From: Pseudomonas sp. S35
Lineage (GTDB): Bacteria; Pseudomonadota; Gammaproteobacteria; Pseudomonadales; Pseudomonadaceae
Length of the DNA: 64,000 nt
NCBI RefSeq assembly: GCF_009866765.1
Contig: NZ_CP019431.1
Span: forward strand, 6,547,403-6,611,402
Direction of reading: 5' to 3'
In this document: positions 24,930-34,032 of the stretch, in pieces
Numbering within the stretch: the first letter of the stretch is position 1
Layout of the letters: every line of letters starts with the position of its first letter
Translations under genes and position numbers: made by a program
The notes under the pieces: generated by a model
The model's database searches: none
Seen by the model: only the letters and a program-made list of their open reading frames with translations
Told to the model about the DNA's origin: nothing

Positions 24930-27207
24930 ACGCCTGGCGCCACTGCTGGCAGCGGCGTGTGTACTGGCGGGGCTGCGGCTATGGCCCCATGCGCCGCTGG
25001 AACAGGCCGTCACTTCGTCGCGGGTGGTGTTGGCCGACGATGGCTCGTTGCTGCGCATGACCCTGGCGGATGACGGCCAATACCGCCTGTGGCTACCGCT
25101 GGAGCGCATCTCGCCGTCGTTGGTTGAGGCCCTGCTGCTCAAAGAGGACCGCAACTTCTACTGGCACCCGGGGATCAATCCCCCGGCGCTGCTGCGGGCG
25201 GCCCTGGCCACCTACAGCGGCGGCCAGCGCCAGGGCGGCTCGACCTTGAGCATGCAACTGGCGCGACGCCTGTGGGACCTCAACACCCGCCAAGTGCCCG
25301 GCAAATTGCAACAGATGGCGTTGGCGTTGTGGTTGGAAGCGCGCTACAGCAAGCACGACATCCTTGAGGCCTACCTGAACCTGGCGCCCATGGGCGGCAA
25401 TATCGAAGGGGCCGAAGCGGCCAGCCGTATTTACTTCGGTAAGTCGGCGGCGCAGTTGTCGTTGTCCGAAGCCTTGGCGCTGGCGGTGATCCCACAACAG
25501 CCGGGCCGGCGGGCGCGCTTCGGGCCTTCGCTGCAAAACGCCCGGCAGCGCCTGATGAATGACTGGCGTGCGACTTATCCACAAGACCCGCGCAATGACA
25601 GTTTGCTGGACTTGCCCCTGCAAGCCCGCAACCGCCAGCAGATTCCTTTTTTGGCGCCGCACCTGAGCGAACAATTGCTGGCATCCCAAGCCAGTAACGA
25701 GTTGAACAGCACCCTTAATCTGCCTTTGCAGCAGTTGCTGGAGCGCTTGATCAGCGGATTCATCGCCGAACGGCGCAGCACCGGTGTGGAAAACGCCACG
25801 GCGATCCTGATCGACAGCCGCGACCAGAGCGTCAAGGCCCTTGTGGGTTCGGCGGATTACTTATCCACAGGCATCCACGGGCAGGTCAACGGCGTGCTGT
25901 CGCGGCGCTCGCCGGGGTCGACGCTCAAACCGTTTTTATATGGCTTGGCGCTGGACCAAGGGGTGATCCACCCTATGAGCATCCTCAAGGACTTACCGAG
26001 TAACTTCGGCTACTTCCAACCGGAAAACTTCGACGGCAGTTTTGTCGGCCCGCTGACGGCGCGGGATGCGTTGATCCGTAGTCGCAATATCCCGGCGGTG
26101 TGGCTGGCCAGCCAGGTCAAATCGCCTTCTCTATACGGCTTGCTGCAACGCGCCGGCATCAAAGGCCTGCGCGACGAAAGCCATTACGGCCTGGCGCTGG
26201 CCCTTGGCGGCGGCGAGATGACCCCGCAGGAGCTGGCGCGCCTGTACGTGATGCTGGCGGGCGACGGGCATCTGCGGCCGTTGCGCTACTTGCAGGAACA
26301 GCCGCAAACCACCGGCGCGCAATTGCTCACGCCCCAGGCGGCGTTTATGGTGCGCGACATGCTGCGGCGCAACCCGCGTCCGGATGGCCTGCCTGGCCGC
26401 CATTGGCGCACCGCCTGGAAAACCGGCACGTCGTGGGGTTTCCACGATGCCTGGAGTGCCGGCCTGGTCGGCCCGTATGTGCTGGTGGTGTGGGTGGGTA
26501 ACTTCGATGGGCGGCCGAACCCGGCGTTTATCGGCGCCAAGACCGCCGCACCGTTGTTCTTTCGCATTGCCGACGCGTTGCCCCTTGCCTTGCCCAACGT
26601 CGCGATCAAGGCCGACAAGCCGCCCGCCGGCCTGGTGCGCATCGATGTCTGCGCCGCCTCCGGTGAGCTGCCCAACCGCTGGTGCCCGCAAACCCGCAAG
26701 ACCTGGTACATCCCCGGCGTCTCGCCGATTCGCGTGTCCAACCTGCACCGCCCGGTGCTGATCGACACCCGCACCGGCAAGGCCGCGTGCCCACCGTTCG
26801 AAGCGCAATACACCCGCGAGGAAGTCTTCGAATTCTGGCCAAGCGACGTGCAACGCCTGTACCGCGCCGCCGGCCTGCCCCGCCGCACACCGCCCAACGT
26901 GATGAAAAACTGCCAGCCCAACCGCATCACCGACCAGAGCGAGGCACCGCAGATTCGCTCACCGCTGACCCAAGTGAGCTACCAACTGCGCCTGTCCCAA
27001 CCCCAGGAAAGCATCCCGCTGAACGCCAACGCCGCCAGCGATGCGGCGACTCTGTACTGGTTCGCCGACCAAACCCTGATCGGCCAAGGCCCGCCACAAG
27101 CCACGCTGAACTGGCGGCCAGGCAAGTCGGGGGAGTATCGGTTAAGGGTCAGTGATGATCAGGGGAGGAGTGCGAGTCGGGGGTTGCGGGTGGAGTTTGT
27201 GCCATGA
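24910..27207 (+). CDS. pbpC: Penicillin-binding protein 1C
   Basis: A 765-residue bifunctional wall synthase. It has an N-terminal signal anchor, a glycosyltransferase domain (KEDRNFYWHPGINPPALLRA with the catalytic Glu, GGSTLSMQLARRL), and a transpeptidase domain (SPGSTLKP with the active Ser, SRNIPAVW, KTGTSWGFHDAW). It ends in the PBP1C-specific C-terminal domain (LYWFADQTLIG). The frame begins with a TTG at 24910, overlapping the A2M gene by 20 bases; I see no better ATG before the anchor. The A2M-pbpC pairing is conserved in many bacteria and is read as periplasmic defence plus wall repair. Confidence 0.9.
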   Translation: MKLPNLKRLAPLLAAACVLAGLRLWPHAPLEQAVTSSRVVLADDGSLLRMTLADDGQYRLWLPLERISPSLVEALLLKEDRNFYWHPGINPPALLRAALATYSGGQRQGGSTLSMQLARRLWDLNTRQVPGKLQQMALALWLEARYSKHDILEAYLNLAPMGGNIEGAEAASRIYFGKSAAQLSLSEALALAVIPQQPGRRARFGPSLQNARQRLMNDWRATYPQDPRNDSLLDLPLQARNRQQIPFLAPHLSEQLLASQASNELNSTLNLPLQQLLERLISGFIAERRSTGVENATAILIDSRDQSVKALVGSADYLSTGIHGQVNGVLSRRSPGSTLKPFLYGLALDQGVIHPMSILKDLPSNFGYFQPENFDGSFVGPLTARDALIRSRNIPAVWLASQVKSPSLYGLLQRAGIKGLRDESHYGLALALGGGEMTPQELARLYVMLAGDGHLRPLRYLQEQPQTTGAQLLTPQAAFMVRDMLRRNPRPDGLPGRHWRTAWKTGTSWGFHDAWSAGLVGPYVLVVWVGNFDGRPNPAFIGAKTAAPLFFRIADALPLALPNVAIKADKPPAGLVRIDVCAASGELPNRWCPQTRKTWYIPGVSPIRVSNLHRPVLIDTRTGKAACPPFEAQYTREEVFEFWPSDVQRLYRAAGLPRRTPPNVMKNCQPNRITDQSEAPQIRSPLTQVSYQLRLSQPQESIPLNANAASDAATLYWFADQTLIGQGPPQATLNWRPGKSGEYRLRVSDDQGRSASRGLRVEFVP

Positions 27208-27232
27208 GCAACCGCTGATCCAACTGGCAATA

Positions 27233-28348
27233 TCACTTATGCCGTGAAACCACCTGCGTATAGAGCTCGGAATAGGCCTGCCCCAAACTTTGTGCGGTAA
27301 ACACGTCGAGATAGCGCGTTCGAGCCGCCTCACCGTAGCGCTGCGCAAGGTTTGGGTTGTCCCAGAGCGTCTGCATGGCCAAGCGCAAGGCGCCAGCATC
27401 CATCGGCGGCACGACAATACCGGTGGTGCCGTGCAAGTTGATGAAGCTGGTACCTGTGCCTATTTCACAGCAAATCAACGGTTTGCCGAACATCGCGCCT
27501 TCCAGCAAGCCGATACCGAACGCTTCTGAACGTAGGTGCGAGGGAAACACCACTGAGTAGCACGCCTGCATCAGGTTGACCTTGTCCTGTTCATCGACAC
27601 TTCCGAGGAAGTGCACGTTGGTCAGTTGAAGGCGGGCGGCGACGCGCATGAGTTCCTGCTCCAACGGGCCAGCACCGACGATCAGCAAGGGCCAGGGCGA
27701 CGCTTTCATGGCCTCCAGAAGGTAGTGCAACCCCTTGTAGTAGCGCTGAACGCCAACAAAGAGGAAAAAACGCTCGCCATACCGCCGTCGCAAATCTGCC
27801 ACCGCAGCTGCGTCCGGCTCCGGGTACAGAGACTGAGCCAGGCCGATGGGAATCGCCTGGGCCTTGTCCTGGTAGCGCCGCAGCACCGTTGAGCTTTGAA
27901 GGTAATTGGGGCTGGTCGCCGCAATCGCGTCGACCCGCCCGAGGAACGCATGCATCAGCGGTCGGTAGACCTGTAGCAACACTTTCTGGCGCACGATATC
28001 GGAGTGGTAGGTGACCACACTCGGCTTACGCAGCCCTTTGGCCAGGTGAACCAAGTCCATGAACGGCCAGGGGTAGTGGTAATGGATGACGTCAGCCTCC
28101 TGCGCCAAACGGGCGAAGTCTGCAAACGCCGACCAAGAGAACCCCGTCCTGGCGAGGTTGAGGTTCTGTCGGGACTGGTACATGCGGTAGCTGGGCGTTT
28201 GCTGGGGTGGCAGTGGCTCATCTGCCAGGGAGAGCACCGTATTCTGATAGCCTTGGGCCGCTGTCGCATCCGTCAGGTGCCGGATGAACATCTCAACGCC
28301 CCCGAACTGGTCAGGTCCGAAGGTCTTGTAGAAGTGCAAAACTCTCAC
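27233..28348 (-). CDS. Glycosyltransferase family 4 protein
   Basis: A 371-residue GT-B enzyme transferring a sugar from a nucleotide donor, probably onto the glycan exported by the operon's ABC transporter. The N terminus has FGGVEMFIRHL and VIHYHYPW. The C-terminal donor-binding half has LFVGVQRYYKGLHYLLEA, LLIVGAGPLEQELMR and the E-x7-E motif in RSEAFGIGLLEGAMFGKPLI. It resembles mannosyl- or rhamnosyltransferases of Wzm/Wzt-dependent O-antigens; donor unknown. It is the last gene of the minus-strand glycan operon and converges on pbpC with 25 bases between. Confidence 0.87.
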   Translation of the reverse strand: MRVLHFYKTFGPDQFGGVEMFIRHLTDATAAQGYQNTVLSLADEPLPPQQTPSYRMYQSRQNLNLARTGFSWSAFADFARLAQEADVIHYHYPWPFMDLVHLAKGLRKPSVVTYHSDIVRQKVLLQVYRPLMHAFLGRVDAIAATSPNYLQSSTVLRRYQDKAQAIPIGLAQSLYPEPDAAAVADLRRRYGERFFLFVGVQRYYKGLHYLLEAMKASPWPLLIVGAGPLEQELMRVAARLQLTNVHFLGSVDEQDKVNLMQACYSVVFPSHLRSEAFGIGLLEGAMFGKPLICCEIGTGTSFINLHGTTGIVVPPMDAGALRLAMQTLWDNPNLAQRYGEAARTRYLDVFTAQSLGQAYSELYTQVVSRHK

Positions 28349-28370
28349 GAAAAAAGCGCTCCCGACCGCA

Positions 28371-28793
28371 TCAACCCTTTACCGACAATTTGGTCCACAA
28401 CCCATCCACTTTCTGGATCGGACATTGAGCGTTGAAACCATTTGTGTCGGTACGCACAGCCGTCAGCACCTTCGGATTGTCGTCGACTTTCGAGAAGGTG
28501 ATCACGCCACAATCCTTGATGCGCACGATCAGCGGGCTGACCTCTGGAAAGGTGTTCATCTTGGCGTTGAAACCTGGATAGCCACTGATGACCTTGCTCA
28601 CCTTGCCGATGACGCGGTGAGCTTCAAGGCGGGTCTCTCCGTCGGGCAACTGGTTGAAGCGCAGGTATTGGCCATCCTGTTGCGGGACATTGACCGCCAT
28701 TGGTTTGGCCGTGGCCTGAGGTGCCGGCGTGGTGGCTTTGTCACAGCCGACGAGGGTCAACAATACAGCGCCAACGACGAACATCTTGTTCAT
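28371..28793 (-). CDS. Small predicted lipoprotein in the glycan operon
   Basis: A 140-residue protein with a signal peptide and lipobox (MFVVGAVLLTLVGC, Cys at about residue 15), then a Pro/Ala linker and a compact domain (FNQLPDGETRLEAHRVIGKV, LIVRIKDCGVITFSKV). I recognise no family. The ATG at 28793 has AAGGAG 9 bases upstream, and the open 16 codons before it are ignored. It lies between two glycosyltransferase genes, 60 and 22 bases from them, and may be a surface or periplasmic helper of the glycan. Confidence 0.75.
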   Translation of the reverse strand: MNKMFVVGAVLLTLVGCDKATTPAPQATAKPMAVNVPQQDGQYLRFNQLPDGETRLEAHRVIGKVSKVISGYPGFNAKMNTFPEVSPLIVRIKDCGVITFSKVDDNPKVLTAVRTDTNGFNAQCPIQKVDGLWTKLSVKG

Positions 28794-28853
28794 GCGGCGA
28801 TACTCCTTGTGAGGATTGGAAAGAATAGGTTTGTCGATCATGGTGACGTGTAC

Positions 28854-29858
28854 TCAGGTACGTCCCGCACCGCAGAGGCGCCGATACCGATCACGCGCCG
28901 CCACGGCAATACGCGGCGAAAACGAGAACAACAGCAGCGAAGACGCGGACACCAGCCAGCGTCGACGAAACCAGCAGAGCGCGTATTTATTGAGCAACAA
29001 GTGCAGGTAGCGTCCCACCCTGTGCCGCCCCGAACGACGAGCGCGCAGGGTGCTGAGGTCATCTGCGGTCAGGATCGTTTCGGGTGCGTAAGGATCCGTG
29101 AGGAATCGCGCTGGCGGTGTCACGCCGAGACTCTGCCAGTCGTGGACTTCGAAATTGTCCAGCAGCAGGTCTTCCCATGCGCAGAACGCAGCGAAGCGGG
29201 TGTCCGAGATATGTTCAAGGTCCAGCGCCACGCCGCAGGTTTGTATGAAGCGCAGCAGGATGGCCTGCTCGGGCAGCAGCCGGAAAGAGGTGTAGCCCTG
29301 GAACGTGCCGATCGGATTGATCCGAGGGCCGCCTGCCAGGTAGACAAATTCAGCCGGTAGCGGACCGATGCTCCAGAGCCGCCGAAGGTCATCAGTGCGA
29401 CCAAACTGCAGCGTATCGCTCAGGTGAAACAGGTAGCAGAGTTTGATCGGATTGCGCAGGAACAGGTTAGAGACGCCAATCCTTGCGCCCAGCAGGTTTG
29501 CGGGTTGCTCCTCGCCCATCAGCGTCAGCAGCGCGTCGCTGCACAGCACGTGATCGGTGCGCAGTTTGAGTGAGAACTCCCGCGTCGCCAGGGCCATGCC
29601 ATTGGCGACGGAGCCAATGAGTTTGTTGACGTTATTGAGGTTGCCGTTGACGTCGTCGAAATGCCTGGGCGACGCATCGACGACGCACTGCACGCCCTCA
29701 TAGGCCACGTCGGTGCGGTCATCCGTGGTAGATAGGATGATCTGCGCCCCAGGCAGGTAGTGGCGCACCGACTGTATGGCGCGCGCGGCGATATCCACCG
29801 CGCCGTCCCGCAGAGGGCCTTGGAGAATGACCGAGAGCCTGCCTGCGTCGATGCTCAT
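28854..29858 (-). CDS. WavE-like glycosyltransferase
   Basis: A 334-residue protein matching the WavE lipopolysaccharide-synthesis family by its start LSVILQGPLRDG, then LPGAQIILSTTDD, the NLNNVNKLI block, FSLKLRTDHVL (R-D pair at the putative donor site) and the C-terminal WEDLLLDNFEV. It probably adds a core or chain sugar. Its ATG overlaps the GMC oxidoreductase gene by 4 bases. Confidence 0.8.
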   Translation of the reverse strand: MSIDAGRLSVILQGPLRDGAVDIAARAIQSVRHYLPGAQIILSTTDDRTDVAYEGVQCVVDASPRHFDDVNGNLNNVNKLIGSVANGMALATREFSLKLRTDHVLCSDALLTLMGEEQPANLLGARIGVSNLFLRNPIKLCYLFHLSDTLQFGRTDDLRRLWSIGPLPAEFVYLAGGPRINPIGTFQGYTSFRLLPEQAILLRFIQTCGVALDLEHISDTRFAAFCAWEDLLLDNFEVHDWQSLGVTPPARFLTDPYAPETILTADDLSTLRARRSGRHRVGRYLHLLLNKYALCWFRRRWLVSASSLLLFSFSPRIAVAARDRYRRLCGAGRT

Positions 29859-31333
29859 GCGCGTTCGTTCAAGGTGTTCGCCAACATCAGGGCAAGGGCG
29901 ACGACCGTCACTGTCGGGTTGCGTGACCCGCAGCGCGGAAACAACGAAGACCCGGCGACGTAGACGTTTTCAGTGCCCTTGACGCGAAAGTCCTTATCGA
30001 CCACCGCGTTGTCACCCGCGCTCATGTTCAACATGCCCACGAGGTGATGGGTCCCGAAGGCATTTTGATAATGTGCTTGTTCGGCTTCACGAACGGGCAA
30101 CACCCCAAGTGCTTCCATCTTTGCGTAGATCGCGGCAATTACCGCATCGTAGCGGTGTTTATTTCCGTGGTAGCCGTCGGTGTCCATGCGTACGGCACCG
30201 CCCTCATAGAACAGCGAAACGTCCCACTGCGGCGGAATTTCCAAGAGGATGTACAAGCTCAGGGTGCCGGCCAGTTCTTCAACCGATTCCTGTACCGCCC
30301 AGCTGTTCATCTTTTTCAGGTCCAGCGCGCCGGCCAGGGCTGCATTACTGGCCGATGTCATCAGGCCCAGCGTGGTGTACTCGATGCCATCCAGTTCACC
30401 AGAAAGCTCCGGGATCACCACCTGCGCGGCGGTATTGACCTGGAAGAACGGGATCTTCGCCTTAGGCAAGTGACAGGCCAGTTCGGCAACCGCGTGGTCC
30501 TGGCAGTAACGCCCGATGAACGCCTTCGGGGTTTGCGGCGGCAAGTTGCTTTTCCACAGCAGCTTCAACGATTCTACGCCGTGCGCCGCAATGACCACGC
30601 GATTGAAACGAATACTTAGAGGCCCCTTGGGTGTCTGGCAGATCGCCTCAACGGCCTTGCCGTCCTCGAAGCGCAAATGATCGACCAGCACCTCGTTCAT
30701 CACCTGTGCGTTGTTGCGGATATGCAGTGAACGGGTCTTGGCGTCCATCGGGCATAACTCGCAGTCGCCCGCCCCCATGCAGAGGCCTTGCCCATCGAGG
30801 TTTTCCACGGACAGGTTGTGCGCCTGCGCACCGATATAGGCTTGCGGAAAATAAGGCGACAAGGCTTGGTGCCAACGATGCGTGCCTTGGATTTCGGACA
30901 GCGAGTTGCGCTCGTCGGGGTCACGGGGGTCAGCACTGATGCGCAGCAGGCGCTCGGCATTGCGGTAATGAGGTTGCAACGTTTGGAAGTCGAATGGCCA
31001 ACGGAACCCATCGGCCGTCTGGTCAAACATCGACGCAGAAAGCCGGAAGCTCAACCCGCCCCAGTGGTTGGAACAGCCGCCATCGACCAGGATGTAGTCG
31101 GAGGCACAATCGGGCGGTAGCTCCTCGGGCATATTGAAGGCGTGCACGGACTCATAGGAACGGCGAATCAGCGCATCGTGGCGGTCGGCTTTTTCCATGG
31201 CGTTGAATCGAGCGCGTCGTTCAAAGATGTTGAACTTCTCACCGCGTTCAACGATGAGGCAAGGGCCCGTCAAACCATGCGCAACGGTACGTCCGGCAAA
31301 GCCGTTGCCGATAATCAGTGTTTCAACAAACAT
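29855..31333 (-). CDS. GMC-family FAD-dependent oxidoreductase (sugar dehydrogenase-like)
   Basis: A 492-residue flavoprotein. The FAD-binding IIGNGFAGRTVA is at residue 7, so there is no export signal of its own. SNHWGGLSFRLSASMF and a Cys-containing segment CMGAGDCELCPMDAKTRS follow, then AAHGVESLKLL. The family C terminus reads FGTHHLVGMLNMS and VAGSSLFPRCGSRNPTVTVVALAL, with the conserved Asn. Gluconate, sorbitol and fructose dehydrogenases share this build and travel to the periplasm with a Tat-signal small subunit. The gene just before encodes such a partner, overlapping by one base. A role in oxidising a sugar of the exported glycan is inferred. Confidence 0.83.
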   Translation of the reverse strand: MFVETLIIGNGFAGRTVAHGLTGPCLIVERGEKFNIFERRARFNAMEKADRHDALIRRSYESVHAFNMPEELPPDCASDYILVDGGCSNHWGGLSFRLSASMFDQTADGFRWPFDFQTLQPHYRNAERLLRISADPRDPDERNSLSEIQGTHRWHQALSPYFPQAYIGAQAHNLSVENLDGQGLCMGAGDCELCPMDAKTRSLHIRNNAQVMNEVLVDHLRFEDGKAVEAICQTPKGPLSIRFNRVVIAAHGVESLKLLWKSNLPPQTPKAFIGRYCQDHAVAELACHLPKAKIPFFQVNTAAQVVIPELSGELDGIEYTTLGLMTSASNAALAGALDLKKMNSWAVQESVEELAGTLSLYILLEIPPQWDVSLFYEGGAVRMDTDGYHGNKHRYDAVIAAIYAKMEALGVLPVREAEQAHYQNAFGTHHLVGMLNMSAGDNAVVDKDFRVKGTENVYVAGSSLFPRCGSRNPTVTVVALALMLANTLNERA

Positions 31334-31638
31334 TAGCCTGTAACTCTATAAAAACCGGGCGTACCCAACGTGCGGGTATAGGGCTCTACCACGAACAATG
31401 AACGGTTGTGGTGGACCAGATGGTGGAGGATGGCCTCTCGGTCTTCATCCTTGAGGTTGCGCGAATAAAGCTTGATCAGCAGATCGGGGGGCATGTGATG
31501 GAATTTCACCTGCGAATTGCCCTGCTGGAGCGCACGAAAATCAACGCTCTTGACCATCGATCGGCGACCCAGCCAGCCCCCTAGCGCTACGCCACTCGCG
31601 AATACACCTAGCCCCGCAACGAACTGTCTACGCTTCAT
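31333..31638 (-). CDS. Short Tat-signal partner of the GMC oxidoreductase
   Basis: A 101-residue protein starting MKRRQFVAGLGVFASGVALG, which fits the twin-arginine pattern RRxF followed by a hydrophobic stretch. The rest (HHMPPDLLIKLYSRNLKDED) is a small helical domain. Known GMC partner subunits (gluconate-2-dehydrogenase subunit 3 type) are usually 180-240 residues, so this is unusually short. Its stop overlaps the GMC start (TAATG), which strongly suggests complex formation and piggy-back export. Confidence 0.75.
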   Translation of the reverse strand: MKRRQFVAGLGVFASGVALGGWLGRRSMVKSVDFRALQQGNSQVKFHHMPPDLLIKLYSRNLKDEDREAILHHLVHHNRSLFVVEPYTRTLGTPGFYRVTG

Positions 31639-31642
31639 CGGC

Positions 31643-32260
31643 TCACGATCTCACGCGGACGATGCGTTGGTAGAAAAAGCGGGCCAGTTGGCGCAACTTG
31701 GAAACCGGCCACGCAATAAACGGCGAACTGAACAGGGCTTTCTCCAATATGGTAGAAAGCAGGAACAGTTGGTAGCGATCCGCATCCTGCGCAGCGTTGC
31801 CACCGCTGGAGGTGCTGTTGAACACGCCGTTGACTTGGCGTGCCATGTGGCCCAGTTGCAGGCGCGGCATCAACAGCACAATGTGTTTGTCACGCAGGGC
31901 GTTGGACAAAAACGTGAACGTCGCCAACTTGCGGATGAAGTCCTTGATGACCAGTTGTTCGTGCAGGCCGAAATCAATCAACAACCATGACTCGCAAGCC
32001 GCCCCCAGTTTTGAACGGATCACATTGGCATCGGACACAAACTCGCCATTGTTGACACTGCCTTTGTCGTGCAGGAAATCATCCAGCACAAACGCTCTGA
32101 CGGTCGGCGCAGGCTGTACCTGGGGCACCGACCATGTGCACTCATCGATCACCACGATCTGGGTGAGCAACGAGGACGGCTGTTCAACCTGTGACAGGAA
32201 GGTCACCAGTTGCACTTGCTGGCCGTGCGCTGCCTCTTGGGAAATCAGAAAAATGTTCAT
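31643..32260 (-). CDS. Unrecognised protein in the glycan operon
   Basis: A 205-residue protein beginning MNIFLISQEAAHGQQVQLV. It has alternating hydrophobic strands (TQIVVIDECTWSVP, ESWLLIDFGLHEQLVI, KHIVLLMPRLQL) and a basic C terminus (LARFFYQRIVRVRS), with no signal peptide. I recognise no family. Start at 32260 with GGAG 8 bases upstream; the ATGA overlap with the gene before shows coupling. A nucleotide-sugar-related or glycosyltransferase-like fold is possible but not shown. Confidence 0.7.
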   Translation of the reverse strand: MNIFLISQEAAHGQQVQLVTFLSQVEQPSSLLTQIVVIDECTWSVPQVQPAPTVRAFVLDDFLHDKGSVNNGEFVSDANVIRSKLGAACESWLLIDFGLHEQLVIKDFIRKLATFTFLSNALRDKHIVLLMPRLQLGHMARQVNGVFNSTSSGGNAAQDADRYQLFLLSTILEKALFSSPFIAWPVSKLRQLARFFYQRIVRVRS

Positions 32261-34032
32261 TTCCTGTGCTCCACATAGCGTTGGAACGGTGTGGAGTTGT
32301 AGATCGCGCGCACGCACTCACGAAAGCCCGAAAAATAGAAAACCTCGCCGTTTCGACGGTACAGCCTAATAGCCGACAGCAAGGTTCCAGGCACGCTCAG
32401 GAGGCGAGGATGGAAGTAGTCCTCCAACCCTTCATAGAACCAGCTTTGCAGCGGGCGCTGGCGCAGCATGTTACGGAACTCGGAGCTGCCGTAGACCAGG
32501 TTGCGCTTCGCCTCGCGGGGGTTCTCCATGAACTGGAAAGCAATCGACTCGACCATGGTGTTGGGCAATTGGTCCAGGAGCACCCATTTCTCAAAATCGC
32601 GGATGAACATCGTCACGGATTCCAGGTTATTGCCGAAACCACAGCCCTGCACCACTTCGTCCACCAACTTCAGCCAGGCCCGGGAGCTGATAACCTTCAA
32701 GCCGGTAGGGATATGAGGGACCGTGTCACCCATCGCATACTTATTGGCAAACCGCTGCAAGCGGATAAGCGCTTCGTTTGCCGACATGCGAATCAGCGGT
32801 TTCTTGCGCAAGAACGAAAACTGCGAAGGGCCTGTGCGGCCATAGCGACCGCTGCAGGATTCGACGGGCGATTCAGCACCGAGCAGTGCCCTGGACGTCA
32901 CCGATTGAGTGATGCCATACGGATTGACCCGCGTCGGCACGCCGCCCTTGGATGCACGAATGCCATGTTCGATATCTTCGAACTCGGCCCACAGCAGGGA
33001 CTCGTCAAGGGTGAACGCCTGCCACACTTCCTTGCGACAAATGTACAGGCTGCCGGTGGGGTAGCTGGCGTCTTTGGCGTATCGCACAGGGCTCGCAAAA
33101 CAGAAACCGGTACGTTCAATTTCCGCAAACAGCGCCGGGGCGATGCTGACCACTTCGTTGTCGCGTCGATGCATACCTTTCATGCCTTCGGCGATCACAC
33201 CCATCGCCATGCCGTAATCTGAATAGCGGCGCGGCCCGACGTTGCGCACATTGTCGAAGAACAGGCTTTGCAGTGTCATCAACGGGTAACGTGGGCCGAA
33301 GCGGCGGACCATTTCGCCGAAGTGCGTCGGCAAGAACACCCGATCATGCAAGATAACCAAGTTGTTATAGCGGGCTTCATCGGCGATGCGGTTCTTCTTC
33401 TTGCAGATCTGCACGGGTGGCGCGGTGATGTCTTCCCCCACGATGCGCACCTGATCGAAATAGCGGAAGTTCTTGCCTGGCGTGCCACACAGAAGGATTT
33501 CCTTGTTGGGGATATCCAGTTCAAGAATGCGCTGCACGACGGCATTGAGCACCGTGGCATCTTCGGGGCCCACCGGGATACCGAAGGTCCAACTGTCCAG
33601 ATCATCGTCTGTCTGTGCCGGCAGCAACCCGGCCTTGCGGTAAACCACGCGGTCGGCGCTACGCTCGACGCAGACCATGGCCGTGTTGAAGTAGGCGCGG
33701 TCCAGGTAGCTGTCTACCGAGGAGTCTTCAATGACGGTGAGTGTTTCGCCCACTGCCAGAAAGTGCGCGGCGTCCCACAACAGCAAGGGGCTCAGTTGTG
33801 AGTCGCTTTGCACACCGTAAAAGCAGTACGACCCGGGACCATAGATATCCAGCGGCCGTTTTGCTGCATGCAGCCCTTTGAGCGTGATATCAGGGCGGCC
33901 TTGCTCGAAGCGACGGAAGGAAAACAACGTCTGGTTGCCTTCCATCATGCTCAGGTCGGCCGGGAGCGCGCGCAGTTGTTTGGGCGCGAGGTAGCCCAGC
34001 TTCGGATCATGTTGCAGCTCTATCGTTTTCAT
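32257..34032 (-). CDS. Large putative glycosyltransferase of the glycan operon
   Basis: A 591-residue protein. The central region (ARYNNLVILHDRVFLP, with the His-Asp-Arg step, and LYICRKEVWQAFTLDESLLW followed by EFEDIEHGIRA) looks like a GT-A glycosyltransferase acceptor/donor block. The acidic 'EFEDIEHG' is typical of the catalytic-base region. The N-terminal 190 residues and the C-terminal 200 do not match anything I recognise, so extra domains are likely. There is no signal peptide. It overlaps both neighbours by 4 bases. Confidence 0.65.
   Translation of the reverse strand: MKTIELQHDPKLGYLAPKQLRALPADLSMMEGNQTLFSFRRFEQGRPDITLKGLHAAKRPLDIYGPGSYCFYGVQSDSQLSPLLLWDAAHFLAVGETLTVIEDSSVDSYLDRAYFNTAMVCVERSADRVVYRKAGLLPAQTDDDLDSWTFGIPVGPEDATVLNAVVQRILELDIPNKEILLCGTPGKNFRYFDQVRIVGEDITAPPVQICKKKNRIADEARYNNLVILHDRVFLPTHFGEMVRRFGPRYPLMTLQSLFFDNVRNVGPRRYSDYGMAMGVIAEGMKGMHRRDNEVVSIAPALFAEIERTGFCFASPVRYAKDASYPTGSLYICRKEVWQAFTLDESLLWAEFEDIEHGIRASKGGVPTRVNPYGITQSVTSRALLGAESPVESCSGRYGRTGPSQFSFLRKKPLIRMSANEALIRLQRFANKYAMGDTVPHIPTGLKVISSRAWLKLVDEVVQGCGFGNNLESVTMFIRDFEKWVLLDQLPNTMVESIAFQFMENPREAKRNLVYGSSEFRNMLRQRPLQSWFYEGLEDYFHPRLLSVPGTLLSAIRLYRRNGEVFYFSGFRECVRAIYNSTPFQRYVEHRK

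Noticed and set aside
22089..25154. Open frame of about 1000 codons on the minus strand opposite the A2M gene
   Set aside because: It is a shadow of the GC-rich A2M and pbpC frames: odd composition (rich in His, Gln, Arg), no domain, no ribosome site. The plus-strand product has clear motifs.
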